Assembly (NCBI GenBank): GCA_947460915.1
Contig: CANHKJ010000079.1
Location: forward strand, 1-11,022
Origin: Verrucomicrobiia bacterium
Lineage (GTDB): Bacteria; Verrucomicrobiota; Verrucomicrobiia; Verrucomicrobiales; Akkermansiaceae
Reading direction: 5' to 3'
DNA: 11,022 bases
Position 1 is the stretch's first letter; each line of letters opens with the position of its first letter. The position numbers were made by a program, and so were the translations under genes. This document shows, piece by piece, positions 1 through 7,600 of the stretch. Below the pieces are notes generated by a model. That model worked only from the letters and a program-made list of their open reading frames with translations. It was not told where the DNA came from and ran no database searches.

Positions 1-1248
1 GAAGTCATCGCCATGGCATCCGTGCCCAATTACAACCCTAACAATTTCATACCATCGATTGACGAAAAAAAATGGATTGAATACAAAACGAGCAATATCT
101 GCCTCCCCCTGATGAACCGCTCGATTGAGTCATTCGATCCAGGCTCAACCTTCAAGTTACCAACCGCCATCGCAGGCGCTCGTGCAGGCCTCGGTGCTAA
201 CATTTTTTCCTGTAATGGCTTCGTCCAATACGGCAACCACAAAGCCGGTTGTTGGATCTGGAACCAGAGCAAAGGCATGCACGGTTCGCAAAATGTATCC
301 AAAGCCATACAACAATCTTGCAACCCCTACTTCTACCGCCTAGCCAATGCCGTAGGTCCCAAAGACCTCGCTGATACCTTCACCATGCTCAATCTCGGCA
401 AGCGAACTGGTATCGAACTCCCCAGCGAGCAACCCGGCACCGTTATTGGATCACCTTTGTGGAAAGCGAAAAATCCATCCACTCCCGTCACGCCCGTCGA
501 TACCGCATTCCTGGCGATTGGCCAAGGAATCAGCTCCGCATCCCCACTGCAACTCTGTTCCGTTGTCACCTGCATCGCCAATGGCGGAAAATACTACCAA
601 CCTCGCGTTGTCAAAAAAGTTATCCGCGGCAAAGATGTCCTCGTGCCCGACGAACCTAAACTCCTTGTCGACCTTCTTGAGAAAGGTGTCACCACTGCCG
701 ATATGGAACGCATCCGCAAGGGCATGTGGATGGCCGTCAATCAAGCTGGCGGCACTGCGGGACGCGTCAAAATGCCGAACATTGACATCGCCGCAAAAAC
801 AGGAACAGCGCAAAGCGTGGATCGCGGCAAAAAATCCAACAACGCCTGGACGGTTTCCTTCGCCCCCTACGAAAACCCGAAATATGCAGTTGCCGTCCTC
901 GTGGTCGGCGGTAAATCAGGCGGCAAAGTCGCCGGTCCCCTCACTCAAATGATCTACCGCAGCCTCTTCGCCCTCGATGATGGACTGACCTATAAACCTC
1001 GCCCCCAAACCGAATATGTTGGCAAAATTGACTCCCTTGAGGAAATCATCTTGCCTGATGAGACTCTTGCCGCCTTTGAGACGGCTGACGCTACCGAAAC
1101 TGCCGATAACGCGCAGACAAATATCGATGCGATTACCAAAACCAACAACCCCGAAAACAACACCACCGAAATGCTTCCCTCTCCCACCATCACTCCCGAA
1201 ATCGACTCCGCAGGCACCATACCGCGTGCCACTCCCGTCGATGAGTGA
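1..1248 (+). CDS. mrdA: Penicillin-binding protein 2 (peptidoglycan D,D-transpeptidase), 5'-truncated by the window
   Basis: This is the C-terminal transpeptidase part of a class B penicillin-binding protein, a periplasmic membrane-anchored enzyme that cross-links peptidoglycan stem peptides during lateral wall growth with RodA and MreBCD. The frame is open from base 1, and its first codons (EVIAMASVPNYNPNNF) are the conserved segment before the active site, so the ATG at 13 is internal and the start lies left of the window. All three active-site motifs are present: STFK with the acylated Ser at 145-147, SCN at 316-324 and KTGT at 796-807. The SCN region (SKAIQQSCNPYFYRLA) and the CW...HG segment before it are of the PBP2 rather than the PBP3/FtsI type. 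After the transpeptidase domain (about base 990) comes an acidic, Thr- and Pro-rich tail of roughly 80 residues that looks disordered. The TGA stop at 1246 is followed 42 bases later by the RNase G start, so the two are probably one operon. PBP2 assignment is firm at family level; an FtsI-type paralogue is less likely. Confidence 0.93.
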   Translation, partial: EVIAMASVPNYNPNNFIPSIDEKKWIEYKTSNICLPLMNRSIESFDPGSTFKLPTAIAGARAGLGANIFSCNGFVQYGNHKAGCWIWNQSKGMHGSQNVSKAIQQSCNPYFYRLANAVGPKDLADTFTMLNLGKRTGIELPSEQPGTVIGSPLWKAKNPSTPVTPVDTAFLAIGQGISSASPLQLCSVVTCIANGGKYYQPRVVKKVIRGKDVLVPDEPKLLVDLLEKGVTTADMERIRKGMWMAVNQAGGTAGRVKMPNIDIAAKTGTAQSVDRGKKSNNAWTVSFAPYENPKYAVAVLVVGGKSGGKVAGPLTQMIYRSLFALDDGLTYKPRPQTEYVGKIDSLEEIILPDETLAAFETADATETADNAQTNIDAITKTNNPENNTTEMLPSPTITPEIDSAGTIPRATPVDE

Positions 1249-1290
1249 TTTCCTTAACCCAATAACCTACTTACCAACGTGCCTTTAGCC

Positions 1291-2868
1291 ATGATCAATA
1301 AAATCAAACGCTTCCTCGGATTTGGATCAATCAATCCCATGGAAGGAAACACCATTCTTATCAACGTCGAAAAACTCGAACGCCGTGTCGCGCTGCTCGA
1401 AAACGGACTTCTCGAAGAATACTCCGTCGAGCGCGAAGGCGATCAAAACATCGTCGGAGGTATTTTTAAAGGAAAAGTCAAGAACATCGAGCAAGGTCTC
1501 AAGGCCATGTTCGTAGACATCGGACTCGACAAAAATGCCTTCCTCCACTTCTGGGATGCACTCCCTGCTGCGCTCGATGCCGGACTCGAAGAAATCGACC
1601 GCGGACCGAAAAAACAACAGAAAAAAATCACCTCCAAGGACATCCCAAGCATCTACCCGATAGGCTCGGAAATTATGATCCAGGTCTCCAAGGGCCCCAT
1701 CGGCACCAAAGGTCCACGCGTTACTACCAACATCTCGTTGGCAGGCCGCTACCTTGTGCTCATGCCCTACACCGAGCAATTTGGTATCTCTCGTAAGATC
1801 GAGGATCCCAAAGAGCGCACGCGCCTGCGTACGATCATGCAAAAGCTCTCGGTCCCCGATGGCATGGGCATCATCATGCGCACCGCCGCCATTGGCACCC
1901 GCAAGCGCCATCTGATTCGCGACCTCGCGATGCTTCTGGAACAATGGCGCGAAGTGGAACGCCAACGTGATTCACGCCCCGCTCCCATCTGTGTATTCCA
2001 AGAGCCAGGACTCGTCGAGCGCACTGCTCGTGATCTCCTCACCGATGACATCGATCAAATCATTTGCGATTGCCCCGATACTACCGAAGCGATTCGCGAA
2101 GTCGCAGGCAAAGTCTCACGCCGCGCCAAACGCCGCGTCAACTACATGTCTGGTCCTGTTCCTTTGTTCGAACGCATCGGCATCCAGAAACAGATCGACG
2201 AAGCCTTTTCTCGTCAAGTCTGGCTCCCCTGTGGCGGCTACATTGTGATCGATGAAACCGAGGCTCTCATTGCGATCGACGTCAACACCGGACGCAATCG
2301 CGGCAACAAAGATCAGGAAAAAATGATCCTTGAGACCAACATCGAGGCCGCCCAAGCCGTAGCACGCCAACTCCGTCTGCGCAACATCGGCGGACTCGTT
2401 GTCGTTGACTTCATCGACATGCGTCACCGCAAAGACCAAATGGCCGTCTATAAGGCCATGAAGGACCGCGTCAAGAAAGACAAGGCCAAGACCCAGGTGC
2501 TGCAAATTTCAGCCATCGGTCTGATGGAAATGACCCGCCAACGCCTCAACGAATCGTTGCGCGATTCCATGTATGAACCCTGCCCCTATTGTGCAGGTCG
2601 AGGCCGCGTGAAGACTACCATGAGCATGTCCGTCGAGGTGCAACGCCAACTCAATACCATCATCCAAAAGAGCTCCCATCAGGGCGACTTGGTTGTCATG
2701 GTCAACACCGACGTCCTCAACCGCTTCCGCACCGAGGACTCGAAAATCCTCATGGAACTCGAGCGCTCACACAGCGGTCGCCTGATCTTCCGTGCCGATG
2801 CCGCAATGCACCGCGAACGCTTCGCGATCATCGACCCCAGCAACGACAAAACCATCTTCCAAGCCTAA
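1291..2868 (+). CDS. rng: Ribonuclease G/E family endoribonuclease
   Basis: The product is a single-strand-specific, Mg-dependent endoribonuclease that processes rRNA precursors and begins mRNA decay in the cytoplasm. Residue numbers count from the GTG at 1279. An S1-type RNA-binding domain (about 26-155) carries GIFKGKVKNIEQGLKAMFVDIG. It is followed by the RNase H-like and DNase I-like catalytic parts. The two metal-binding Asp are D334 in IAIDVNTG and D377 in VVVDFIDM, 43 apart as in E. coli RNase E (303/346). The Zn-link CPYC (C435, C438) is 101 residues after the first Asp, also as in RNase E. The protein stops near residue 529, so it has the RNase G length and lacks the long degradosome scaffold of enterobacterial RNase E. 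Start choice is uncertain: GTG 1279, ATG 1291 and ATG 1339 are in frame, none with a Shine-Dalgarno site. ATG 1291 is preferred because it keeps a basic amphipathic N-terminus (MINKIKRFLGFG); 1339 would begin close to where E. coli RNases begin. It follows the PBP2 gene and ends before a terminator. Confidence 0.95.
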   Translation: MINKIKRFLGFGSINPMEGNTILINVEKLERRVALLENGLLEEYSVEREGDQNIVGGIFKGKVKNIEQGLKAMFVDIGLDKNAFLHFWDALPAALDAGLEEIDRGPKKQQKKITSKDIPSIYPIGSEIMIQVSKGPIGTKGPRVTTNISLAGRYLVLMPYTEQFGISRKIEDPKERTRLRTIMQKLSVPDGMGIIMRTAAIGTRKRHLIRDLAMLLEQWREVERQRDSRPAPICVFQEPGLVERTARDLLTDDIDQIICDCPDTTEAIREVAGKVSRRAKRRVNYMSGPVPLFERIGIQKQIDEAFSRQVWLPCGGYIVIDETEALIAIDVNTGRNRGNKDQEKMILETNIEAAQAVARQLRLRNIGGLVVVDFIDMRHRKDQMAVYKAMKDRVKKDKAKTQVLQISAIGLMEMTRQRLNESLRDSMYEPCPYCAGRGRVKTTMSMSVEVQRQLNTIIQKSSHQGDLVVMVNTDVLNRFRTEDSKILMELERSHSGRLIFRADAAMHRERFAIIDPSNDKTIFQA

Positions 2869-2893
2869 GAATCCGCTTTTGCTAAGAAACAAC

Positions 2894-2928
2894 AACGCCC
2901 TTCATGATATCCATGAAGGGCGTTTTTT
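2894..2928 (+). terminator. Intrinsic terminator after the mrdA-rng pair, possibly bidirectional
   Basis: A perfect 13-bp inverted repeat (arms 2894-2906 and 2912-2924, core CGCCCTTCATG) encloses a 5-base loop and runs into six T (2923-2928). It starts 25 bases after the RNase G stop and is a textbook Rho-independent terminator for the + strand. Read on the - strand, the same hairpin is followed by a moderately T-rich stretch (GTTGTTTCTT), and it lies just past the stop of the converging isomerase gene, so it may serve both transcripts. Confidence 0.93.
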
Positions 2929-2937
2929 GTGAGAGAA

Positions 2938-3831
2938 TCATTCAATCCAAGAACGCAGTTGTTTCAGATCTCTCTTGTAATGTTCGATACGTTCCGCAGT
3001 TGCCCCTAACGGATATTCATGGTGTTGGCAAAACTCACCATCGAATCCACTGGCAAGAAGCCCCGTGAAAAATTCTTTCCGCACCACTCCCTGCCCGAAG
3101 TGGCATGAGTCACGGTGCCACGTGTGTTGATCTTCTCGCCAGCGATAATCCTTCACGTAAGAGACACCGATGCGTGGGCGTGCCAACCGATACTGGATCG
3201 GCCAGTTTTGTCCACCCTCGACAGTGGCGTGTGCGATATCGAAGCAAAGACCTAACTGATCGGGTGATGTTCCTTCCATCGCAAAAATCACATCCCACAG
3301 CGGACCACCGAAATACTGTGGGCCGGAATGATTTTGGTATCCCGCCCATAGCCCGAGCTCCTGATTGATCGCAGCAATATCCTTGAGCACAGGAGCGGCC
3401 TCACGAGCCACTTTCATCGGGTCATCGTTTTTTTGATATTGAAGGAAACCGAGTCGATATTTTTTCACACCAGAGTCAGCGAGAACACGTAAAAGTTTTT
3501 CGGCATCAGGCGTGATCTTCCAAATGTCAGTCGTCACCACCGAAACCAACTTGTCGCGTTTTTTCAAAAGCTCAATGAATGCGGGCAAATCATCAGCCAC
3601 TTTTTGTGGTTGGATGTGTGTGCTCGAAGAACGGATCGTCACATCAACACCGTCCCAACCAATTTCCTCGACCAAGGCAGCACTATCTGCAAGCGAGAGA
3701 TCAGCAAAGGATTTGGTAAAGCCAATGATCTTGTTTCGAGGTTTCGGAGAAACGGAAGGATTTGCAGCGGCAGCTACGCCAGATAACGAACAAGCTGCTA
3801 GAGATGAAATCAAAAAATCACGACGATTCAC
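2938..3831 (-). CDS. Tat-exported sugar phosphate isomerase/epimerase-like TIM-barrel protein
   Basis: The 297-residue protein belongs to the xylose-isomerase-like TIM-barrel (AP endonuclease 2) superfamily, whose members isomerise or epimerise sugars and cyclitols with a divalent metal. The substrate cannot be told from the sequence. The N-terminus, NRRDFLISS followed by a hydrophobic stretch and an Ala-rich region to about residue 24, is a twin-arginine signal, so the folded protein is probably exported to the periplasm. The barrel starts at IIGFTKSFADLSL (about 35). Likely metal and substrate residues are in GYQNHSG (164-170), CFDIAHA (D198, H201), YVKDY (225-229) and the late Glu in FCQHHEY (E272). 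The usual Glu of the EN/EH motif appears as Gln (Q166). The start is a GTG at 3831-3829, forced because an in-frame TAA lies three codons upstream with no other start between; no Shine-Dalgarno site is seen. It lies 52 bases after the YiiX-like gene on the same strand, with no clear terminator between, so co-transcription is possible. Many such proteins occur in Verrucomicrobia and Planctomycetes. Confidence 0.85.
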   Translation of the reverse strand: MNRRDFLISSLAACSLSGVAAAANPSVSPKPRNKIIGFTKSFADLSLADSAALVEEIGWDGVDVTIRSSSTHIQPQKVADDLPAFIELLKKRDKLVSVVTTDIWKITPDAEKLLRVLADSGVKKYRLGFLQYQKNDDPMKVAREAAPVLKDIAAINQELGLWAGYQNHSGPQYFGGPLWDVIFAMEGTSPDQLGLCFDIAHATVEGGQNWPIQYRLARPRIGVSYVKDYRWREDQHTWHRDSCHFGQGVVRKEFFTGLLASGFDGEFCQHHEYPLGATAERIEHYKRDLKQLRSWIE

Positions 3832-3883
3832 GCCAGCTTTTTAACAAAGCCCCAAGAATAAACAAGCTCGAAAAAACGCCCTT

Positions 3884-4531
3884 TCACTTCTGCAACTTCT
3901 TCTTCATTCCTTGTTGCTGTGTTTCTGGGATCGGCCAAACTTGGGTTAATTCGTGAGCTTGAGCTAGATCGCGTGGTGTAATGATTTCTCTTTGTAGCGG
4001 GATTTCTTCTGAGCCCTCGATGGCGACGATGATTTTTCGATACGGTTGCCAGTTCAGTTCGTGCAGCTTCACCAGTTTCCCCAATGGCTTCCCTGTTACC
4101 TCTTTCCACCCGCGATAGAGCAGTTCACTGCAATAAATATTTTCCGAATCCAATCGATAGCGAATGTCGTAGGGCTTACCGAGATCTTTTTTCATCACCT
4201 TCACCATATTCGGAATGCTCTTGCGAAACTTTTCCGCTGGCCGATACGCCCAAATCTTTTTCCCACGACCACGTGCCTGCCACGCCTCCAATGAGATCAT
4301 TTGCACAGGTCCAATCGCCTCGATCACCTGCCATTTCCCCTCTTCGATGATGACCATTCCACAATGGGAATACGGCGAACCAGTCGCCCCCTCAATCATA
4401 TCCACCAAATCCTTTCCCCAAGGATTGGGCAACGATTGAAAGACAATGTCACCATGCTGAGGCTGATAGGACTTCTCTATCGCATTGACAGTGCACATGC
4501 AAAAAAGCCAAATGATCATTCGCGGAAGCAT
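3884..4531 (-). CDS. Exported YiiX/YebB-like permuted NlpC/P60 (papain-fold) hydrolase
   Basis: The 215-residue protein resembles the YiiX/YebB family, circularly permuted NlpC/P60 thiol hydrolases in which the His comes before the catalytic Cys. The family signature is present in order: GDIVFQS (27-33), SPYSHCGMVI (52-61) with the likely catalytic H56, VIEAIG with E71 as probable third polar residue, KPYDIRY (119-125), and IYCSELLY (132-139) with the likely nucleophile C134. Family members are thought to act as amidases, peptidases or lipid-modifying enzymes; the substrate here is unknown. Residues 1-17 (MLPRMIIWLFCMCTVNA) form a short Sec signal with a plausible signal peptidase I site after VNA, so the enzyme probably acts in the periplasm; no good lipobox is seen. 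After the domain, a charged tail ends in KKKLQK. The ATG at 4531-4529 is the first possible start, since a TAA occurs in frame just upstream; M5 is an alternative. The gene lies directly behind the rpoC terminator and must have its own promoter unless terminator read-through supplies it. Confidence 0.8.
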   Translation of the reverse strand: MLPRMIIWLFCMCTVNAIEKSYQPQHGDIVFQSLPNPWGKDLVDMIEGATGSPYSHCGMVIIEEGKWQVIEAIGPVQMISLEAWQARGRGKKIWAYRPAEKFRKSIPNMVKVMKKDLGKPYDIRYRLDSENIYCSELLYRGWKEVTGKPLGKLVKLHELNWQPYRKIIVAIEGSEEIPLQREIITPRDLAQAHELTQVWPIPETQQQGMKKKLQK

Positions 4532-4567
4532 GCTCTTTATGCTAACATTTTATTGCATCGGCTCAAG
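4532..4567 (-). promoter_or_regulatory. Candidate promoter of the YiiX-like gene
   Basis: Only 36 bases separate the end of the rpoC terminator T-run from the YiiX-like start. On the - strand they hold a TAAAAT (4552-4547, five of six matches to a -10 box) without a good -35, and alternatively TTGAGC (4566-4561) 16 bases before TAGCAT (4544-4539). Either would give a transcript with almost no leader. This rests on consensus matching only and is weak. Confidence 0.25.
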
Positions 4568-4602
4568 AAAAAAGCCCGCACCGTTTGCACGGAGCGGGCT
4601 TT
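4568..4602 (-). terminator. Intrinsic terminator of the rpoBC operon
   Basis: Read on the - strand, a 14-base arm (4602-4589, AAAGCCCGCTCCGT) pairs with 4584-4571 with a single T:T mismatch, closing a 4-base loop (4588-4585), and runs into six T (4573-4568). It begins 23 bases after the rpoC stop and is a strong Rho-independent terminator. It means that rpoC is the last gene of its operon here, with no rpsL/rpsG/fusA genes following on the same transcript. Confidence 0.94.
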
Positions 4603-4625
4603 GTGATTGCGTATTCTGTTAGGAA

Positions 4626-7600
4626 TTACGCAGTGATGGCGGATTCGTCTTCCTCGCGGAAGTCGTCTTCCTCGGGGGCCACAAAGATTGGCTCGGGCTC
4701 CTCAACGGTGAACTCAACTTCGAGATCGCGGTGACGGCTGAAGCCGGTGCCCGCAGGAATCAAGTGACCCATGATGACGTTTTCTTTGAAGCCCATCAGG
4801 TAGTCCACTTTGCCCAGTGTCGAGGCTTCGGTGAGCACGCGTGTGGTGTCTTGGAAGGACGCCGCGGAGATGAACGATTCCGTCTCCAACGATGCTTTGG
4901 TGATACCGAGCAACACAGGCTCACCTTCAGCAGGCTTACCACCATTGGCGATGATCTGCTCGTTGATGCGTTGGAACGTGGTCTTCTCGACTTGATCACC
5001 CCAGAGGAAATCGTCAGCATCGCCGGGATCGGTGATCTTCACCTTACGCAGCATTTGACGAACGATAACCTCGATGTGCTTGTCGTTAATTTCCACACCT
5101 TGCACACGGTAAACGGATTGCACCTCGTTGACCAAGTGCTCTTGAAGTTCGCGAGCGCCGCAAGCTTCGAGCAAGTCTTCGGGAGATACCGAGCCTTCTG
5201 TAAGATGATCACCACGGGATACGCGGTCGCCTTCTGTCACGATGATATGTTTGCCCATCGGTACCAAGTGCTCCATTTCCTCGCCGGTCTGCGGATCAGT
5301 TACGATCACACGCTTCTTGGCACGGATGTTGTTGCCGAAGGAAATCACACCATCGATCTTAGCGATCACACAAGCGTCTTTCGGTTTACGAGCTTCGAAA
5401 AGCTCAGCAACACGGGGAAGACCACCGGTAATGTCCTTGGTGCGGGCCACTTTCCGTGGTGTCTTGGCAAGCATGGTGCCGCCTGCAACGATTTCGCCTT
5501 CTTTTACCGAGAGGCGAGCGCCAACGGGAATGGAGTAGCTCGAAATCAGATCGCCAGTCTTAGGATCACGGATGACAACCTGCGGGTTGAGGTCTTCTTT
5601 GTGATCCGTCACCAACATACCTTTTTTACCGGTTTCTTTGTCGGTCTCGGTCTGCACGGTGATGCCTTTGATCATGTCGCGGAATTCCACTTTACCTGAT
5701 TTCTCGGTAAGAATCGGCACGTTGTAGGGGTCCCACTTCGCAAGCACGTCGCCTTTTTTCACATCTTCACCGTCTTGCACGGGAATGAACGATCCAATCA
5801 CGATCGGATGGCTTTCGAGCTCAAGGCCTTCTTTGTCACGCACGGAAATGGTTCCGTTTTTGTTCAGCGCGACCCAACCATCGGGCGAATGCACGGTGCG
5901 GAGGTCTTTGTAAACCAGGCGACCGGAGTTTTTCGCGTTGATGATCGGTTGTTTGAACGCGGACGAAGCAACTCCACCGACGTGGAACGTACGCATGGTA
6001 AGCTGAGTGCCGGGCTCGCCGATCGACTGAGCTGCGACGATGCCAACCGCTTCGCCCAATTTCGCAGGCTTCATGGTAGCGAGGTTCAGGCCGTAGCACT
6101 TGACGCAGCAACCACGCTTGGACTCACAGGTGAGAACGGAACGGATGCGGAACTTGTCAAAGTTGAGGTTTTCGAGAGCTTTAGCCGCTTTCTCGGAAAT
6201 GATTTGGTCAACATCGATGATGGTTTCACCAGTAACGGGATCAACGACTTTTTGCAGCGCCACACGACCGTAGATACGCATCGCAAGTGTCGCCACTTCT
6301 TCGTCGCCGTCATAAATCGGCGCAACGCTGATGCCGCTGACTGTGCCGCAATCTTCTTCGAAAATGATCACGTCCTGAGCCACATCGACGAGTTTCCGCG
6401 TCATGTATCCGGAGTCAGCTGTTTTCAGAGCGGTGTCGGAAAGACCTTTACGAGCTCCGTGAGTGGAGATGAAGTATTCCAACACCGAGAGACCTTCACG
6501 GAAGTTCGCGGTAATGGGGCGTTCAATAATCTCACCGGAGGGCTTGGCCATCAGACCGCGCATACCACCGAGCTGTTTGATCTGGGATTTGTTACCCCGA
6601 GCACCGGAGTCTACCATCATGAACAACGGAGAAATGCCGGCTTTGCCTTCATTGTGCTCGATCTTGCGATAGAGGTGGTTGGCGATTTGGTCAGTAGCTT
6701 GAGTCCAGATGTCGATGACTTTCTGGTAGCGCTCGCCATCGGTGATGATACCGTTGCGATACTGCTTGGTGACTTTTTCTACTTCCACGTAGGCATTGGC
6801 GATGATCGCTGGTTTTTCCTCAGGGATCACCATGTCAACAATACCAACGGAGCAACCGGAACGCGAAGCTTCGCGGAAACCGAGGTTTTTCAGTGCATCG
6901 AGAGTTTCGACAGTGCCTTTTTGACCGGCAACCTGGTAACAACGCCAGATAACGTCGGACATCTGCTTCTTACCAACGGTGTGGTTGATGAAGCCCATGC
7001 CGTCAGGCCAGATCTCGTTGAAACGAACGCGGCCTGGGGTGGTCTCGATGATTTTTGCATCTTTGATCCCGTAGTGCGTATCTTTGCCGAAGTCTTTGTT
7101 GCGGATGCGAATCCAGGAGTGGTAGCCAAGCTTCTTCGAAGCAATCGCGAATTCGACTTCGTCGGTGCTTTCGAACAAGGGCAAATGCTCTTTTTTCTCG
7201 CGATCTTTCTCCGTGCGGATCGGAGCCCATGTAAGGTAATACGATCCCAAAATAATGTCCTGGGAAGGAACGGTGATGGGGCGACCGCTGGCAGGCGAGA
7301 AGATGTTGTTAGGCGCAAGCATCAGTTGGCGGCACTCCATTTGTGCTTCCACCGAGAGTGGAACGTGCACGGCCATTTGGTCACCGTCGAAGTCCGCGTT
7401 GAAGGCGGTACAAACGAGGGGGTGAACACGAATTGCCTCACCTTCGATGAGCTTCGGCTCAAAGCCTTGGATCGACAAGCGGTGGAGCGTAGGAGCACGG
7501 TTCAGGAGAATCGGGTGACCTTTAGTAACGTCAGCCAGAATGTCCCACACTTCTTTGGTCTTGCGATCGATCATCTTCTTCGCAGAACGAACGGTATGGC

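Noticed and set aside
13..15. ATG at 13 as the start of the PBP gene
   Set aside because: The frame is open to base 1 and the codons before it match the conserved interior of the PBP2 family, so this Met is internal.
3832..3883. Possible promoter for the isomerase-like gene (TTGTTT ... TTAAAA on the - strand)
   Set aside because: The boxes match the consensus poorly and the spacing is about 15 bases; nothing sets it apart from background AT-rich sequence.
3868..3884. AAAGGGCGTTTTTT just after the YiiX-like stop on the - strand, like the right half of the terminator at 2912-2928
   Set aside because: No complementary left arm is found upstream, so no hairpin can form. The likeness to the real terminator is probably chance or a decayed remnant, and it is not called as a terminator.
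4476..4531. Lipoprotein signal on the YiiX-like protein because of the Cys residues at 11 and 13
   Set aside because: The residues before these Cys (WLFC, CMC) do not fit the lipobox pattern, whereas VNA at 15-17 fits signal peptidase I.
4731..5699. An open frame of 322 codons on the + strand, opposite the 3' part of rpoC
   Set aside because: Same reasoning: a shadow of the conserved rpoC frame, with no start signal and no family resemblance.
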